This document shows positions 25,431-33,528 of a stretch of DNA of 64,000 nucleotides, one piece after another (position 1 is the stretch's first letter; each line of letters starts with the position of its first letter). The notes under the pieces were generated by a model, which saw only the letters and a list, made by a program, of their open reading frames with translations, did no database searches and was not told the origin of the DNA. Source of the DNA: Clostridiales bacterium (lineage in GTDB: Bacteria; Bacillota; Clostridia; Lachnospirales; JAQSXR01); contig JAQSXR010000001.1 of NCBI GenBank assembly GCA_029256575.1, forward strand, positions 59,567 through 123,566. The letters are read 5' to 3'. Made by a program: the position numbers and the translations under genes.

Positions 25431-26769
25431 ATTATATGGCGTTATTGGCAATCCAATTGAACATACCTTATCACCAATGATACAAAATAATCTGGCAAAC
25501 CAAAAGTGTATTGATTCAATTTATGTACCCTTTTTAGTGAAAGAAAATAACCTTAAGCAAGCCATAGAAGGAGCATATTCCTTAAATGTTCAAGGATTAA
25601 ATGTTACAGTTCCATATAAGGAAAAGATAATAGAGTATTTAGTTGCAATTGATAAAGAGGCTAATATTGTAGGCGCAGTAAATACCCTTGTTAGGGTGGA
25701 AGGTGGATATAAAGGATATAATACGGATATTACCGGACTTAGTATGGCACTAAGGAAACAAAATGTTTGTTTGAAAGATAGGAACGTTATAATCTTAGGG
25801 GCCGGTGGTGCTGCTCGTGCTGCTGCAGTAGTTTGTATGAAAGAGGGAGTAAAGTGCCTCTACATATTAAATAGAACATTAGAGAAAGCAAAAAAACTCG
25901 CAGAAATGATCAATGTTTCTTATAAGACAGATATCGCAAAAGGTTTAATATTAGAAGATTATAATCAATTAACAGATCGGTATATTGTATTTCAGACGAC
26001 TACTGTAGGCTTGCATTCGAAAGAATTGCCAGTATTAATAGATGATGATAATTTTTACAAAAAAATTATGATCGGAATCGATATCATATATGAACCACCG
26101 ATTACAGGGTTTATTGATAGAGCGAAAAAAGCAGGGGCTAGAGTATACAATGGATTAGATATGCTTTTTTATCAAGCAGTACATGCATTTGAATTATGGA
26201 ATAATATTAAAATTGATAATATCACCCCACAAATGATTTTTAATAATGTTAACTATAATAATATAATATTAGTTGGGTTTATGGGATCAGGAAAAAGTAC
26301 AGTTGGTAGAGAATTATCTTCAAAGTTGCAATTTGATTTCCATGACACGGATAAAATAATTGAATCGATGGAACAAATGTCAGTAGCAGATATTTTTGAA
26401 GAGCAAGGGGAAGAAGCTTTCAGGAATATGGAAACAGAACTCGCTACTAAATTAAAGCAAAATTTTGATAGATCAGTTATTGCAACTGGTGGTGGAATCG
26501 TAATGAGGTCAGAAAACGTTCAAAGCCTCAAAGAGGCAGGAAAAATAGTGTATCTTAAAGTTAGTAAGGATAATGTAATTGAAAGGCTAGAAAGAGATAA
26601 GAAGAGGCCTCTATTACAGGTTAACGATAGGGAACAACGTATCATAGAATTATTAGAGAAACGGAATCCGATTTATACAAATATGGCTGATCACATTATC
26701 GATACTGATAATAAAACGGTGGATGAAATTGTGAAAGAAATAATGACAAAGGTTGTATTGGAGGGATAG
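25408..26769 (+). CDS. Fused shikimate dehydrogenase-shikimate kinase (AroE-AroK)
   Basis: Bifunctional enzyme for two consecutive steps of the shikimate pathway. Residues 1 to about 275 are AroE: GVIGNPIEHTLSP substrate loop, NVTVPYKE with the catalytic Lys, GAVNTLV, and the NADP-binding GAGGAARAA. Residues about 285-453 are AroK: P-loop GFMGSGKSTVGRELS, DTD, FR..E in EAFRNMETEL, GGG in ATGGGIV, and the lid RPLL. ATG 25408 (AAGGGAAAAGA upstream) overlaps yqeG by 23 bases; an earlier in-frame ATG at 25369 adds 13 Lys/Arg-rich residues and has no ribosome site. The order AroE-AroK matches reaction order (dehydroshikimate to shikimate to shikimate 3-phosphate). Confidence 0.93.
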   Translation: MKVNGKTKLYGVIGNPIEHTLSPMIQNNLANQKCIDSIYVPFLVKENNLKQAIEGAYSLNVQGLNVTVPYKEKIIEYLVAIDKEANIVGAVNTLVRVEGGYKGYNTDITGLSMALRKQNVCLKDRNVIILGAGGAARAAAVVCMKEGVKCLYILNRTLEKAKKLAEMINVSYKTDIAKGLILEDYNQLTDRYIVFQTTTVGLHSKELPVLIDDDNFYKKIMIGIDIIYEPPITGFIDRAKKAGARVYNGLDMLFYQAVHAFELWNNIKIDNITPQMIFNNVNYNNIILVGFMGSGKSTVGRELSSKLQFDFHDTDKIIESMEQMSVADIFEEQGEEAFRNMETELATKLKQNFDRSVIATGGGIVMRSENVQSLKEAGKIVYLKVSKDNVIERLERDKKRPLLQVNDREQRIIELLEKRNPIYTNMADHIIDTDNKTVDEIVKEIMTKVVLEG

Positions 26770-26770
26770 A

Positions 26771-27205
26771 ATGAAACTATTAGTAATAAATGGACCAAAT
26801 ATTAATTTTTTAGGAATTCGCGAAAAATCAATATATGGGCAACAATCCTATGAATCACTATGCGTAAATATTAAAGAAAAAGCTACTTTACTTAATTGTG
26901 ATGTGGACATTTTTCAAGCAAATGGTGAAGGAGAAATTATAGATAGAATACAAAAAGCATTTTCGGATGGGACAAGTGGTGTTATAATTAATCCTGGTGC
27001 TTACACACACTATAGCTATGCGATTGCGGATGCAATTGCTAGTATTAATATTCCTTTTATCGAAGTGCATATTTCAAATGTACATAAAAGAGAGGAGTTC
27101 AGACATAAATCTGTAACTGCAAGTGTATGCGATGGTCAAATTGTGGGACTAGGACTCGATGGATACACAATCGCAATGGAGTACTTATATAAGAAAATAT
27201 TGTAA
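26771..27205 (+). CDS. aroQ: Type II 3-dehydroquinate dehydratase
   Basis: Makes 3-dehydroshikimate, the substrate of the fused enzyme just upstream. It has 144 residues, the usual length for this dodecameric enzyme. INGPNINFLGIRE is the N-terminal signature, with the catalytic Tyr in IYGQQSYESL. The substrate loop is IINPGAYTHYSYAIADA, and the catalytic His follows in FIEVHISNVHKREEFR. ATG 26771 has GGAGGGA five bases upstream and lies one base after the previous stop. Confidence 0.95.
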   Translation: MKLLVINGPNINFLGIREKSIYGQQSYESLCVNIKEKATLLNCDVDIFQANGEGEIIDRIQKAFSDGTSGVIINPGAYTHYSYAIADAIASINIPFIEVHISNVHKREEFRHKSVTASVCDGQIVGLGLDGYTIAMEYLYKKIL

Positions 27206-27217
27206 AGGGTGGTTTAT

Positions 27218-28282
27218 ATGAATAGCAAATTAGAGAAATTACGAAACAAATTTGATAAATTAGGTGTAGATGCAATACTTGTAAAAGAAAGCAACAATTA
27301 TAAATACTTGAGTGGTTTTGGTGGAACGAGTGCAACTCTCTTTATTTCTAAGAATAAGCAAGTTCTAATTACTGATTTTAGATATATTGAAAGATCTACG
27401 AAAGAAGCACCAGATTTTGAAATAGTAAATCAAGGAAGTAGCATTTATGATGTTATAAATTCATTAATTAAAGAAGAAAATATTACTAATCTAGGATTTG
27501 AAGATACGCATACAACTTATTCTGATTACGGTGTTATTTCAGAAAAATTAAATGCTAAATTAATTCCGATTAAAGAAACAATTGAAGTGATAAGAAGGGT
27601 AAAATACGAAGAAGAATTAGAATGCTTAAGAAAAGCTGAAAGCATAGGAGATCAAGCATTTACTCATATTCTTGGATTTATAAAAGAAGGGGTTACTGAA
27701 TTAGAGATAGCACTTGAACTAGAGTTCTTTATGAGAAGAGCTGGAGCGAACGGATTAAGTTTTGATTCTATTGTTGCATCTGGGATTAATTCATCTATGC
27801 CTCACGCTGTTCCTTCAGATAAAAAAGTTGAAAAAGGTGACTTTGTTACAATGGATTTTGGCTGTATTTATAAAGGGTACTGCTCCGATATGACTAGAAC
27901 TATTGTAGTTGGCAAAGCAACTGATAAGCAAAAAGAAATCTATAATACAGTACTAAATGCACAACTTTCAGCACTTAGAACGATTAAGTCAGGACTCGAA
28001 GGAAAATTTGTAGACAGCATAGCAAGAGAGATTATTAGCGATGCTGGATATGGTGATTGCTTTGGGCATGGGTTAGGTCACTGTGTTGGATTAGAAATTC
28101 ATGAAAATCCAAGATTTTCACCAGCGGATAGCACAGTATTTGAAGAAAATATGGTTGTTACAGTTGAACCAGGAATCTATATACCAGGTTTTGGTGGGGT
28201 AAGAATTGAAGATATGGTTATCGTAAAGAATGACGGTTATGTAAATTTAACATCTTCACCAAAAGAATTGATTGAATTATAG
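27218..28282 (+). CDS. Xaa-Pro aminopeptidase (M24 family)
   Basis: Dimetal peptidase of 354 residues that removes an N-terminal residue before proline. The creatinase-type N-terminal domain (1-125) precedes the pita-bread catalytic domain. The five ligands are visible: Asp in MDFGCIYKGYCSDMTRT (two), His in GHGLGHCVGLEIHE, Glu in TVEPGIYIPG and Glu in VRIEDMV. The start ATG 27218 follows AAGGGTGG. Placement directly before efp is common in Firmicutes and may couple turnover of proline peptides with polyproline translation. Confidence 0.93.
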   Translation: MNSKLEKLRNKFDKLGVDAILVKESNNYKYLSGFGGTSATLFISKNKQVLITDFRYIERSTKEAPDFEIVNQGSSIYDVINSLIKEENITNLGFEDTHTTYSDYGVISEKLNAKLIPIKETIEVIRRVKYEEELECLRKAESIGDQAFTHILGFIKEGVTELEIALELEFFMRRAGANGLSFDSIVASGINSSMPHAVPSDKKVEKGDFVTMDFGCIYKGYCSDMTRTIVVGKATDKQKEIYNTVLNAQLSALRTIKSGLEGKFVDSIAREIISDAGYGDCFGHGLGHCVGLEIHENPRFSPADSTVFEENMVVTVEPGIYIPGFGGVRIEDMVIVKNDGYVNLTSSPKELIEL

Positions 28283-28373
28283 GAATTTTGTTTATATTTT
28301 CAAAATAAGTGTTGAAAAATATGTCGTTATATATTAAACTATTAAAGAGAAATTCGAAGGAGTGTGGACCACA

Positions 28374-28931
28374 ATGATATCAGCAGGTGATTTTAGAAAC
28401 GGTATTACAATAGAAATAGACAATGGTGTTTGGCAAATTATTGATTTCCAACATGTTAAACCAGGTAAGGGTGCAGCGTTTGTTAGAACTAAAATAAAAA
28501 ATGTTAAATCAGGCGCAGTATTAGAAAGAACATTTAGACCAACTGAAAAACTCCCAACCGCTCACATTGAGAGAAAAGACATGCAATTTTTATATAGCGA
28601 CGGTGACTTATTCCACTTTATGGATGTTGAGAACTATGAACAAATAGCTCTTAACCCAATCAACATTGGTGATTCATTGAAGTTTGTTAAAGAAAATGAA
28701 ATGGTTAAGATTATATCTCACAATGGATCAGTATTTGGTGTTGAACCTCCATTATTCGTTGAACTTGAAATTACAGAAACTGAACCAGGATTCAGAGGAG
28801 ATACTTCAAATAACGCAACTAAACCAGCAGTTGTAGAAACAGGTGCTACTGTTTATGTTCCATTATTCGTAGAAATCGGAAATAAAATTAAAATTGATAC
28901 AAGAACTGGTGACTATTTATCTAGAGCTTAA
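28374..28931 (+). CDS. efp: Translation elongation factor P
   Basis: Binds the ribosome between P and E sites and rescues stalling at polyproline. It has 185 residues with three beta-barrel domains. The tip loop [12 protein letters not shown] carries Lys32, the position that is modified in many bacteria; no obvious modification gene is near. The C-terminal GDYLSRA end is typical. I start at ATG 28374 with GAAGGAG at 28356-28362; an in-frame GTG overlaps that site and is unlikely. Confidence 0.97.
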   Translation: MISAGDFRNGITIEIDNGVWQIIDFQHVKPGKGAAFVRTKIKNVKSGAVLERTFRPTEKLPTAHIERKDMQFLYSDGDLFHFMDVENYEQIALNPINIGDSLKFVKENEMVKIISHNGSVFGVEPPLFVELEITETEPGFRGDTSNNATKPAVVETGATVYVPLFVEIGNKIKIDTRTGDYLSRA

Positions 28932-28946
28932 TCAATATGTAGAGTT

Positions 28947-28978
28947 AAGAACCCTTGAATATGAAAGGGTTCTTTTTA
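28947..28978 (+). terminator. Terminator after efp
   Basis: AAGAACCCTT (28947-28956) pairs with AAGGGTTCTT, ending in T5. Confidence 0.9.
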
Positions 28979-28994
28979 TTTACTCTTATTTTAC

Positions 28995-29023
28995 TTGTAA
29001 AATAATACCATTTAAGGTATAAT
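28995..29023 (+). promoter_or_regulatory. Candidate sigma-A promoter for the B116-like gene
   Basis: TTGTAA (28995-29000), 17-base spacer, TATAAT (29018-29023). The predicted leader is about 105 bases. Confidence 0.65.
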
Positions 29024-29135
29024 TTACTTATTAATAACGATCTTGATTTTTAATATTTTCTCATATTTTACTCTGTGTATTAATAACTATTAATATAGAT
29101 ATGAATACAAAAAATAATAGGGAAGAGGGTTGCAT

Positions 29136-29513
29136 ATGTGTAAAACACCAGGAATTTTATTACTAGATAATAGCAATTTATCAATTATCTTGAGCGAAGG
29201 TGAATTCAAATTAGTAAGAATACCATTTGAGGAGGCAAAAGCAATTATTGAACTAAATCATGAAAATGATATAGTATGCTGTTTTGACAACATTGATATT
29301 GAACATATTATTTTTACTTATTTGGGTATTGAGAATCGTAGATATGCATATAAACGAGTGGATGAATTGGAAATTGGACAAAATGCTATTGCATTTAAAT
29401 TGTATATTACACCATCTGAGACTCAACCAATTATTAGAACTGAAGAAGGGATAGAGGCAAAGAAAATTCAAAATATCTATGTGTATTGCCAATTAGTTAC
29501 CCGTATAAATTAG
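29136..29513 (+). CDS. Small protein, possibly DUF1874/B116-like
   Basis: 125 residues, cytoplasmic. The arrangement of a short N-terminal strand, EFKLVRIPFEEAKAII, a helix ending FTYLGIENRR, then QNAIAFKLYI and a C-terminal EEGIEAKKIQNIYVY recalls the DUF1874 family (archaeal virus B116, YddF of ICEBs1), some viral members of which are cyclic-tetra-adenylate nucleases (AcrIII-1). The GH(D/E)ST-type motif with the catalytic His is not present at the matching place, so ring-nuclease activity should not be assumed. ATG 29136 is seven bases after GGAAGAGG. It is monocistronic with its own promoter and directly precedes the manganese riboswitch. The family link is tentative. Confidence 0.6.
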   Translation: MCKTPGILLLDNSNLSIILSEGEFKLVRIPFEEAKAIIELNHENDIVCCFDNIDIEHIIFTYLGIENRRYAYKRVDELEIGQNAIAFKLYITPSETQPIIRTEEGIEAKKIQNIYVYCQLVTRIN

Positions 29514-29514
29514 T

Positions 29515-29543
29515 TTGACAGATCAGTAATGATAAGTTATAAT
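29515..29543 (+). promoter_or_regulatory. Sigma-A promoter of the mntP riboswitch transcript
   Basis: Consensus TTGACA (29515-29520), 17-base spacer, consensus TATAAT (29538-29543). The start point would be near 29550, exactly at the 5' edge of the aptamer. The -35 begins two bases after the stop of the preceding gene. Confidence 0.88.
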
Positions 29544-29550
29544 TTTACAC

Positions 29551-29636
29551 GATAAGGGAGTAGTTAGCACGACGTGTAATAGAGTCAACATACTGATGAA
29601 TTTCATCTGGCTTTATTTTAAATAACGAGACTTATC
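29551..29636 (+). ncRNA. yybP-ykoY manganese riboswitch
   Basis: GATAAG (29551-29556) pairs with CTTATC (29631-29636) as helix P1. Inside are the family hallmarks: AGGGAGTAG just after P1, AGAGTCAACA, a small hairpin GATGAATTTCATC, then TGGCTTTATT. The yybP-ykoY class senses Mn(II), and the next gene is the Mn exporter mntP, its commonest partner. The 3' strand of P1 is also the first part of the terminator stem that follows. Mn binding that locks P1 should therefore prevent termination and switch mntP on, as described for Lactococcus. The call rests on motif recognition plus the gene context; a covariance search was not run. Confidence 0.9.
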
Positions 29637-29669
29637 TGTAGTGATATAAGCTACAGATAAGTCATTTTT
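29629..29669 (+). terminator. Riboswitch-controlled terminator of mntP
   Basis: GACTTATCTGTAG (29629-29641) and CTACAGATAAGTC (29651-29663) form a perfect 13-pair stem followed by ATTTTTA. Its 5' arm shares 29631-29636 with aptamer helix P1, so the two structures exclude each other. Confidence 0.92.
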
Positions 29670-29701
29670 ATTGTTCAAATAAATAGTAAGGAGAAATAAA
29701 A

Positions 29702-30268
29702 ATGGGTTTAGCAGAATTATTTATTATTGCTGTAGGTTTATCGATGGACGCTTTTGCAGTTGCAATCTGTAAAGGATTATGTATGAAGAAAATGGAATGG
29801 AAAAAGGCGATTATCATTGGTGCCTATTTCGGAGTTTTTCAAGCAGGAATGCCTTTGATTGGTTATTTACTTGGGACACAATTCCAAGATAAAATAACTT
29901 CAATTGATCATTGGATAGCCTTCTTACTACTTTCCTTTATTGGAGCTAATATGATTAGAGAATCCCGAGATAAAGAAGAGATAAGCTGTGAAACACCAGA
30001 TTCTAAGAATTTATTATTGTTAGCAATTGCTACAAGTATTGATGCATTAGCGGTTGGAGTAACATTTGCATTTTTCGTTAAAGAAAATATAACATATGCT
30101 GTTTCTTTAATCGGTATTGTAACCTTTTTATTGTCCGTTTTAGGGGTTAAAATAGGTAATGTATTTGGTAGTAAGTATAAATCAAAAGCAGAGTTTGCTG
30201 GAGGATTTATATTGATTTGTATGGGTTTAAAAATACTAATAGAGCATTTAAATATTATAAATTTCTAA
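29702..30268 (+). CDS. mntP: Manganese efflux pump MntP
   Basis: Six-helix membrane exporter of Mn(II), 188 residues. Two homologous halves carry the acidic helix motifs [14 protein letters not shown] and [15 protein letters not shown], in which the Asp residues are needed for transport. [19 protein letters not shown] is the second typical segment. AAGGAG precedes ATG 29702. Expression is very probably controlled by the riboswitch just upstream. Confidence 0.95.
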   Translation: MGLAELFIIAVGLSMDAFAVAICKGLCMKKMEWKKAIIIGAYFGVFQAGMPLIGYLLGTQFQDKITSIDHWIAFLLLSFIGANMIRESRDKEEISCETPDSKNLLLLAIATSIDALAVGVTFAFFVKENITYAVSLIGIVTFLLSVLGVKIGNVFGSKYKSKAEFAGGFILICMGLKILIEHLNIINF

Positions 30269-30298
30269 CTTATTAAAAATAATACCTTTAAAATTAAT

Positions 30299-30350
30299 TT
30301 GCACCTGCAATATTAGATTTCGTATCTCTAATATTGCAGGTGCAATTTTT
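30299..30350. terminator. Terminator between convergent mntP and degV
   Basis: A perfect 19-pair stem: 30299-30317 (starting TTGCACCTGC) with 30327-30345, then TTTTT on the + strand. It lies seven bases from the degV stop and probably serves both genes. Confidence 0.92.
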
Positions 30351-30356
30351 ATATTA

Positions 30357-31229
30357 TTATCTTTCTTGTCCGAGAAAAAATAGTGCCATAGTGCCAGGGC
30401 CAGAATGTGCTCCAATTACTGGACCAACGTAGTTAATAAATACATCTTTTGTTCCGAATCTTTCTTTAATCATATCAGCCACATAAATAGCTTCTTCTTC
30501 ACAATCTCCGTGGCTAATGAAAACAGTTTGCTCTTTTGGTGTAAATGCAGTTTTCTCCATATTATCAACTAAAGCTTTTAGTGATTTTTTTCTTCCTCTA
30601 ACGGTATCGACCTTTACTAAGTGACCTTCATTATCAACATGCATTACTGGTTTGATGTTAAGCATTGTGCCTACTAAAGCAGTTGCTGCTGATACGCGTC
30701 CACCTCTTTTTAGGTGATTTAAATCATCAACCGTGAACCAATGACATAGATTTAGTTTGTTCATTTCAACGTAATCTCTAACATCTTCAATATTATGTCC
30801 TGCAAGCTTTTGTTGTGCAGCTAAATATACTAAGAGTCCTTGACCTAAAGAAGCAGATAGAGTGTCCACAATATAAATTTTCTGCTTTGGATATTTCGAT
30901 TTTAATTCCTCAGCAGCAGATAATGCAGAATTATGTGTAGTTGATAAACCAGATGAAAAGGATAAGCACAAAATATCTTTTCCTGATTCTAATATTGTTT
31001 CCATACTATCAATAAAGCATTGAGTATTAACTGCAGAAGTTTGACTATGTTCACCTTCGCGTATAGCCAAGTAAAAATCTTTAAATGATAACTCTCGTCC
31101 ATCTAAGTAATTAGCAAATTCCTTGCCTTTAAGTTCAAAAGTTAATGGGAGAACAGTCAACTCTAGATTTGCTGCCATCTCAGCGCTTAAATCGCAGGAG
31201 GAATCAGTCATAATTATAAAATCATTCAT
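30357..31229 (-). CDS. DegV family fatty-acid-binding protein
   Basis: 290-residue cytoplasmic protein of the DegV/FakB family. The start DFIIMTDSSCDLS is the signature. LCLSFSSGLSTTHNSA carries the SSGLS lipid-carboxylate-binding motif, GGRVS follows the LNHLKRGGR segment, and the C-terminus has the His in SAHSGPGTMALFF-type GAHSGPGTMALF. FakB proteins present fatty acids to the kinase FakA for phosphorylation; no fakA is in the window. It is the only - strand gene in this part. On the complement AAGAGGAT precedes its ATG. Confidence 0.92.
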   Translation of the reverse strand: MNDFIIMTDSSCDLSAEMAANLELTVLPLTFELKGKEFANYLDGRELSFKDFYLAIREGEHSQTSAVNTQCFIDSMETILESGKDILCLSFSSGLSTTHNSALSAAEELKSKYPKQKIYIVDTLSASLGQGLLVYLAAQQKLAGHNIEDVRDYVEMNKLNLCHWFTVDDLNHLKRGGRVSAATALVGTMLNIKPVMHVDNEGHLVKVDTVRGRKKSLKALVDNMEKTAFTPKEQTVFISHGDCEEEAIYVADMIKERFGTKDVFINYVGPVIGAHSGPGTMALFFLGQER

Positions 31230-31421
31230 ATTTAGATCCTCTTTTCTTATTTAGATACTTTCCATATATTGTACCATAATCAATGTAGCATTGTAAATAG
31301 TGTTTTGGGGAAGAAGAAATGCATCATGAAGTTTTGAAAACTAGATACTTAAAACTAATATTAAAAATAAATCGTTCTATTAATGGAAACGTTCGCATAT
31401 ATTATTTTAGGTGGTGGTAGG

Positions 31422-32324
31422 ATGAAAAATAAAGACGAGCTAATGAAAATATTACCCGTTGAACTTAGAGTACATATAGAAAAATTAAACTTAAACTATG
31501 AAAAGCTGCAAGAAATAAGGCTGAGGGTAAATAGACCATTAATCCTAGTTTATGATAACAACGAATTAATTATGAACAATCAAGTTATTGCAACACAACG
31601 TTTATTTAATGAGCTTATGCAATATTTATCAAATTATTCACTTTATGCTTTTGAAGAGGAACTAAAACAAGGATATATAACGATTCAAGGAGGACATAGA
31701 GTAGGACTAGCAGGTCGCGTAGTTATTGAAGATTCGAAAATTAAAACAGTAAAGAATATTTCCTTTGTAAATATAAGATTAGCGAACGAAGTTTTAGGTT
31801 GTGCAAATGATGTTTTACCAACACTAATAGAAAAAGATAGAGTAAAGCATACAATAATAATTTCACCTCCTCGATGTGGTAAAACTACATTACTTCGAGA
31901 TATCGTAAGGCAACTTTCAAACGGAACTAAGGGAATAAGACCAAGATCAGTTGGATTAGTAGATGAAAGATCAGAAATCGCTGCATGTTATATGGGGGTT
32001 CCACAAAATGATATAGGTAAACGGACAGATGTATTAGATTGTTGTCCAAAAGCAGAAGGAATGCTTATGTTAATTCGATCAATGTCACCAGAAGTAATCG
32101 TAGTCGATGAGATAGGTAAAAAGGAAGACATAGAGGCAATTAGGTATGTGATTAGCAGTGGATGTAGTGTCATCTGCACAGTACATGGAAGTGATATTGA
32201 AAGACTTAGTGAAAAAGAAGTATTGAGGGATATGCTTAGCGAGGGAGTCTTTGAGCAGGCAATCATTCTGTCAAACCAAAGAAAAATTGGGGAAATTATA
32301 GGGATAACATCCCTTGTTAAGTAG
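31422..32324 (+). CDS. spoIIIAA: Stage III sporulation ATPase SpoIIIAA
   Basis: Secretion-type ATPase that powers the mother cell-to-forespore channel (SpoIIIA-SpoIIQ complex). It has 300 residues with an N-terminal HGGHRVGLAGR-like segment (QGGHRVGLAGRVV), P-loop SPPRCGKTTLLRD, DERSEIAACY, Walker B VIVVDEIGKKED and CTVHGSD. I prefer ATG 31422 (AGGTGG at 31409-31414) over an in-frame ATG at 31383 with no site. It opens an eight-gene operon complete from AA to AH. In B. subtilis the operon is sigma-E controlled; I could not pin down such a promoter in the 190-base gap upstream. Confidence 0.95.
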   Translation: MKNKDELMKILPVELRVHIEKLNLNYEKLQEIRLRVNRPLILVYDNNELIMNNQVIATQRLFNELMQYLSNYSLYAFEEELKQGYITIQGGHRVGLAGRVVIEDSKIKTVKNISFVNIRLANEVLGCANDVLPTLIEKDRVKHTIIISPPRCGKTTLLRDIVRQLSNGTKGIRPRSVGLVDERSEIAACYMGVPQNDIGKRTDVLDCCPKAEGMLMLIRSMSPEVIVVDEIGKKEDIEAIRYVISSGCSVICTVHGSDIERLSEKEVLRDMLSEGVFEQAIILSNQRKIGEIIGITSLVK

Positions 32325-32364
32325 ATCAAAAAATATAAAGAAAACAATGAAGGAGGTATTACGA

Positions 32365-32880
32365 ATGAAAATAACTGGTATCTGTATAGTTATGCTCACA
32401 TCAACTCTAATTGGGCTTATTCTAGGACAAGAGTTAGCTGTAAGAGTAAAGAATTTAAAAGTTTTAAAGAAAATTATGACATTACTACATGGTGAAATAA
32501 GATTTGCGATTACACCAATTCCAGAAGCCTTAGAAAACATATCGGAAAAGTCACCAGAACCTTTTAAATTATTCTTAAAAATGACGTCAGAAGAGTTAAA
32601 ACAATTACAAACTTGTGAATTAAGTCTGACCTGGGAAAAGAATATTGATAAGTATTTGAAGGATAGGGTAGTTACAGCAAAAGATCTAGAAAAATTAAAA
32701 CAACTTGGTTCAACACTAGGGTATCTAGATAAAGATATGCAGTTAACAACAATTGAACAGTACATGCAGCAATTAGAAGAAGATATTAATTATGCATCAG
32801 AATATTCAATAAAACAGGGCAAATTATACCGAACTTTAGGAGTGCTTTTTGGGATATTTATAGCCATTATATTTATTTAG
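32365..32880 (+). CDS. spoIIIAB: Stage III sporulation protein SpoIIIAB
   Basis: 171 residues, the canonical length. N-terminal membrane segment (TGICIVMLTSTLIGLILG), then a helical GspF/T2SSF-like domain (LLHGEIRFAITPIPEALENI) and a C-terminal membrane segment (GVLFGIFIAIIFI). ATG 32365 has AAGGAGGT upstream. It is probably the platform protein of the SpoIIIA channel, by analogy with type II secretion GspF. Confidence 0.93.
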   Translation: MKITGICIVMLTSTLIGLILGQELAVRVKNLKVLKKIMTLLHGEIRFAITPIPEALENISEKSPEPFKLFLKMTSEELKQLQTCELSLTWEKNIDKYLKDRVVTAKDLEKLKQLGSTLGYLDKDMQLTTIEQYMQQLEEDINYASEYSIKQGKLYRTLGVLFGIFIAIIFI

Positions 32881-32892
32881 GGAGGTAAACAA

Positions 32893-33087
32893 ATGACAAT
32901 TAATTTGATTTTCAAAATTGCGGCAGTAGGAATAATAGTATTAATCCTAAATCAAGTATTAAGAAATTCGGGTAAAGATGAATATGTTTCAATGATAAAT
33001 CTGGCTGGACTTATATTAGTTATATTTTGGATATTACCATACATTAGTGAATTGTTTGAAACAGTTAAACTGTTATTTAGTCTGTAG
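32893..33087 (+). CDS. spoIIIAC: Stage III sporulation protein SpoIIIAC
   Basis: 64-residue, two-helix membrane protein: IFKIAAVGIIVLILNQVL, then KDEYVSMINLAGLILVIFWILP. The size, the LRNSGKDEY linker and the place between AB and AD identify it. AGGGAGG lies before the ATG. Confidence 0.93.
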   Translation: MTINLIFKIAAVGIIVLILNQVLRNSGKDEYVSMINLAGLILVIFWILPYISELFETVKLLFSL

Positions 33088-33097
33088 GTGAATACAT

Positions 33098-33487
33098 ATG
33101 AATATTATTCAGTTATCCATAATTGGAATAATTGCTGTAATTCTAGCATTACAGTTTAAGACTACAAAGCCTGAGTTTAGTATCTTAATAAGTATCGGTG
33201 CGATGATAATAATATTTTATTTTGCCATTACGAAACTTGATATCGTACTATCTACGATTAATAGAATCCAGACGACCTTTAAGTTAAGTGATGTGTATTT
33301 GGATATATTGATTAAAATAATTGGAATTGCATATATAGCAGAATTTGCAACACAACTTTGCAAGGATGCAGGGTATGGAGCGATTGCCTCACAAATAGAA
33401 GTAGGGGCCAAGTTATCAATACTAGTTGTGAGTTTACCTATATTATTATCGATTGTTGATACAATTTCTGCTTTACTAAAATTCTAG
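33098..33487 (+). CDS. spoIIIAD: Stage III sporulation protein SpoIIIAD
   Basis: 129-residue membrane protein with four helices. It resembles SpoIIIAC in its first half (ALQFKTTKPEFSILISIG) and has the family segment YIAEFATQLCKDAGYGAIASQIE. It starts 10 bases after SpoIIIAC ends; GTAGGTG precedes the ATG. Confidence 0.93.
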   Translation: MNIIQLSIIGIIAVILALQFKTTKPEFSILISIGAMIIIFYFAITKLDIVLSTINRIQTTFKLSDVYLDILIKIIGIAYIAEFATQLCKDAGYGAIASQIEVGAKLSILVVSLPILLSIVDTISALLKF

Positions 33488-33528
33488 ATAAGCACATATG
33501 AAATTACGAATGAAAGGCATGATACCAA

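Noticed and set aside
32271-32765. 164-residue - strand frame over spoIIIAB
   Set aside because: Antisense shadow of a canonical-length spoIIIAB gene.
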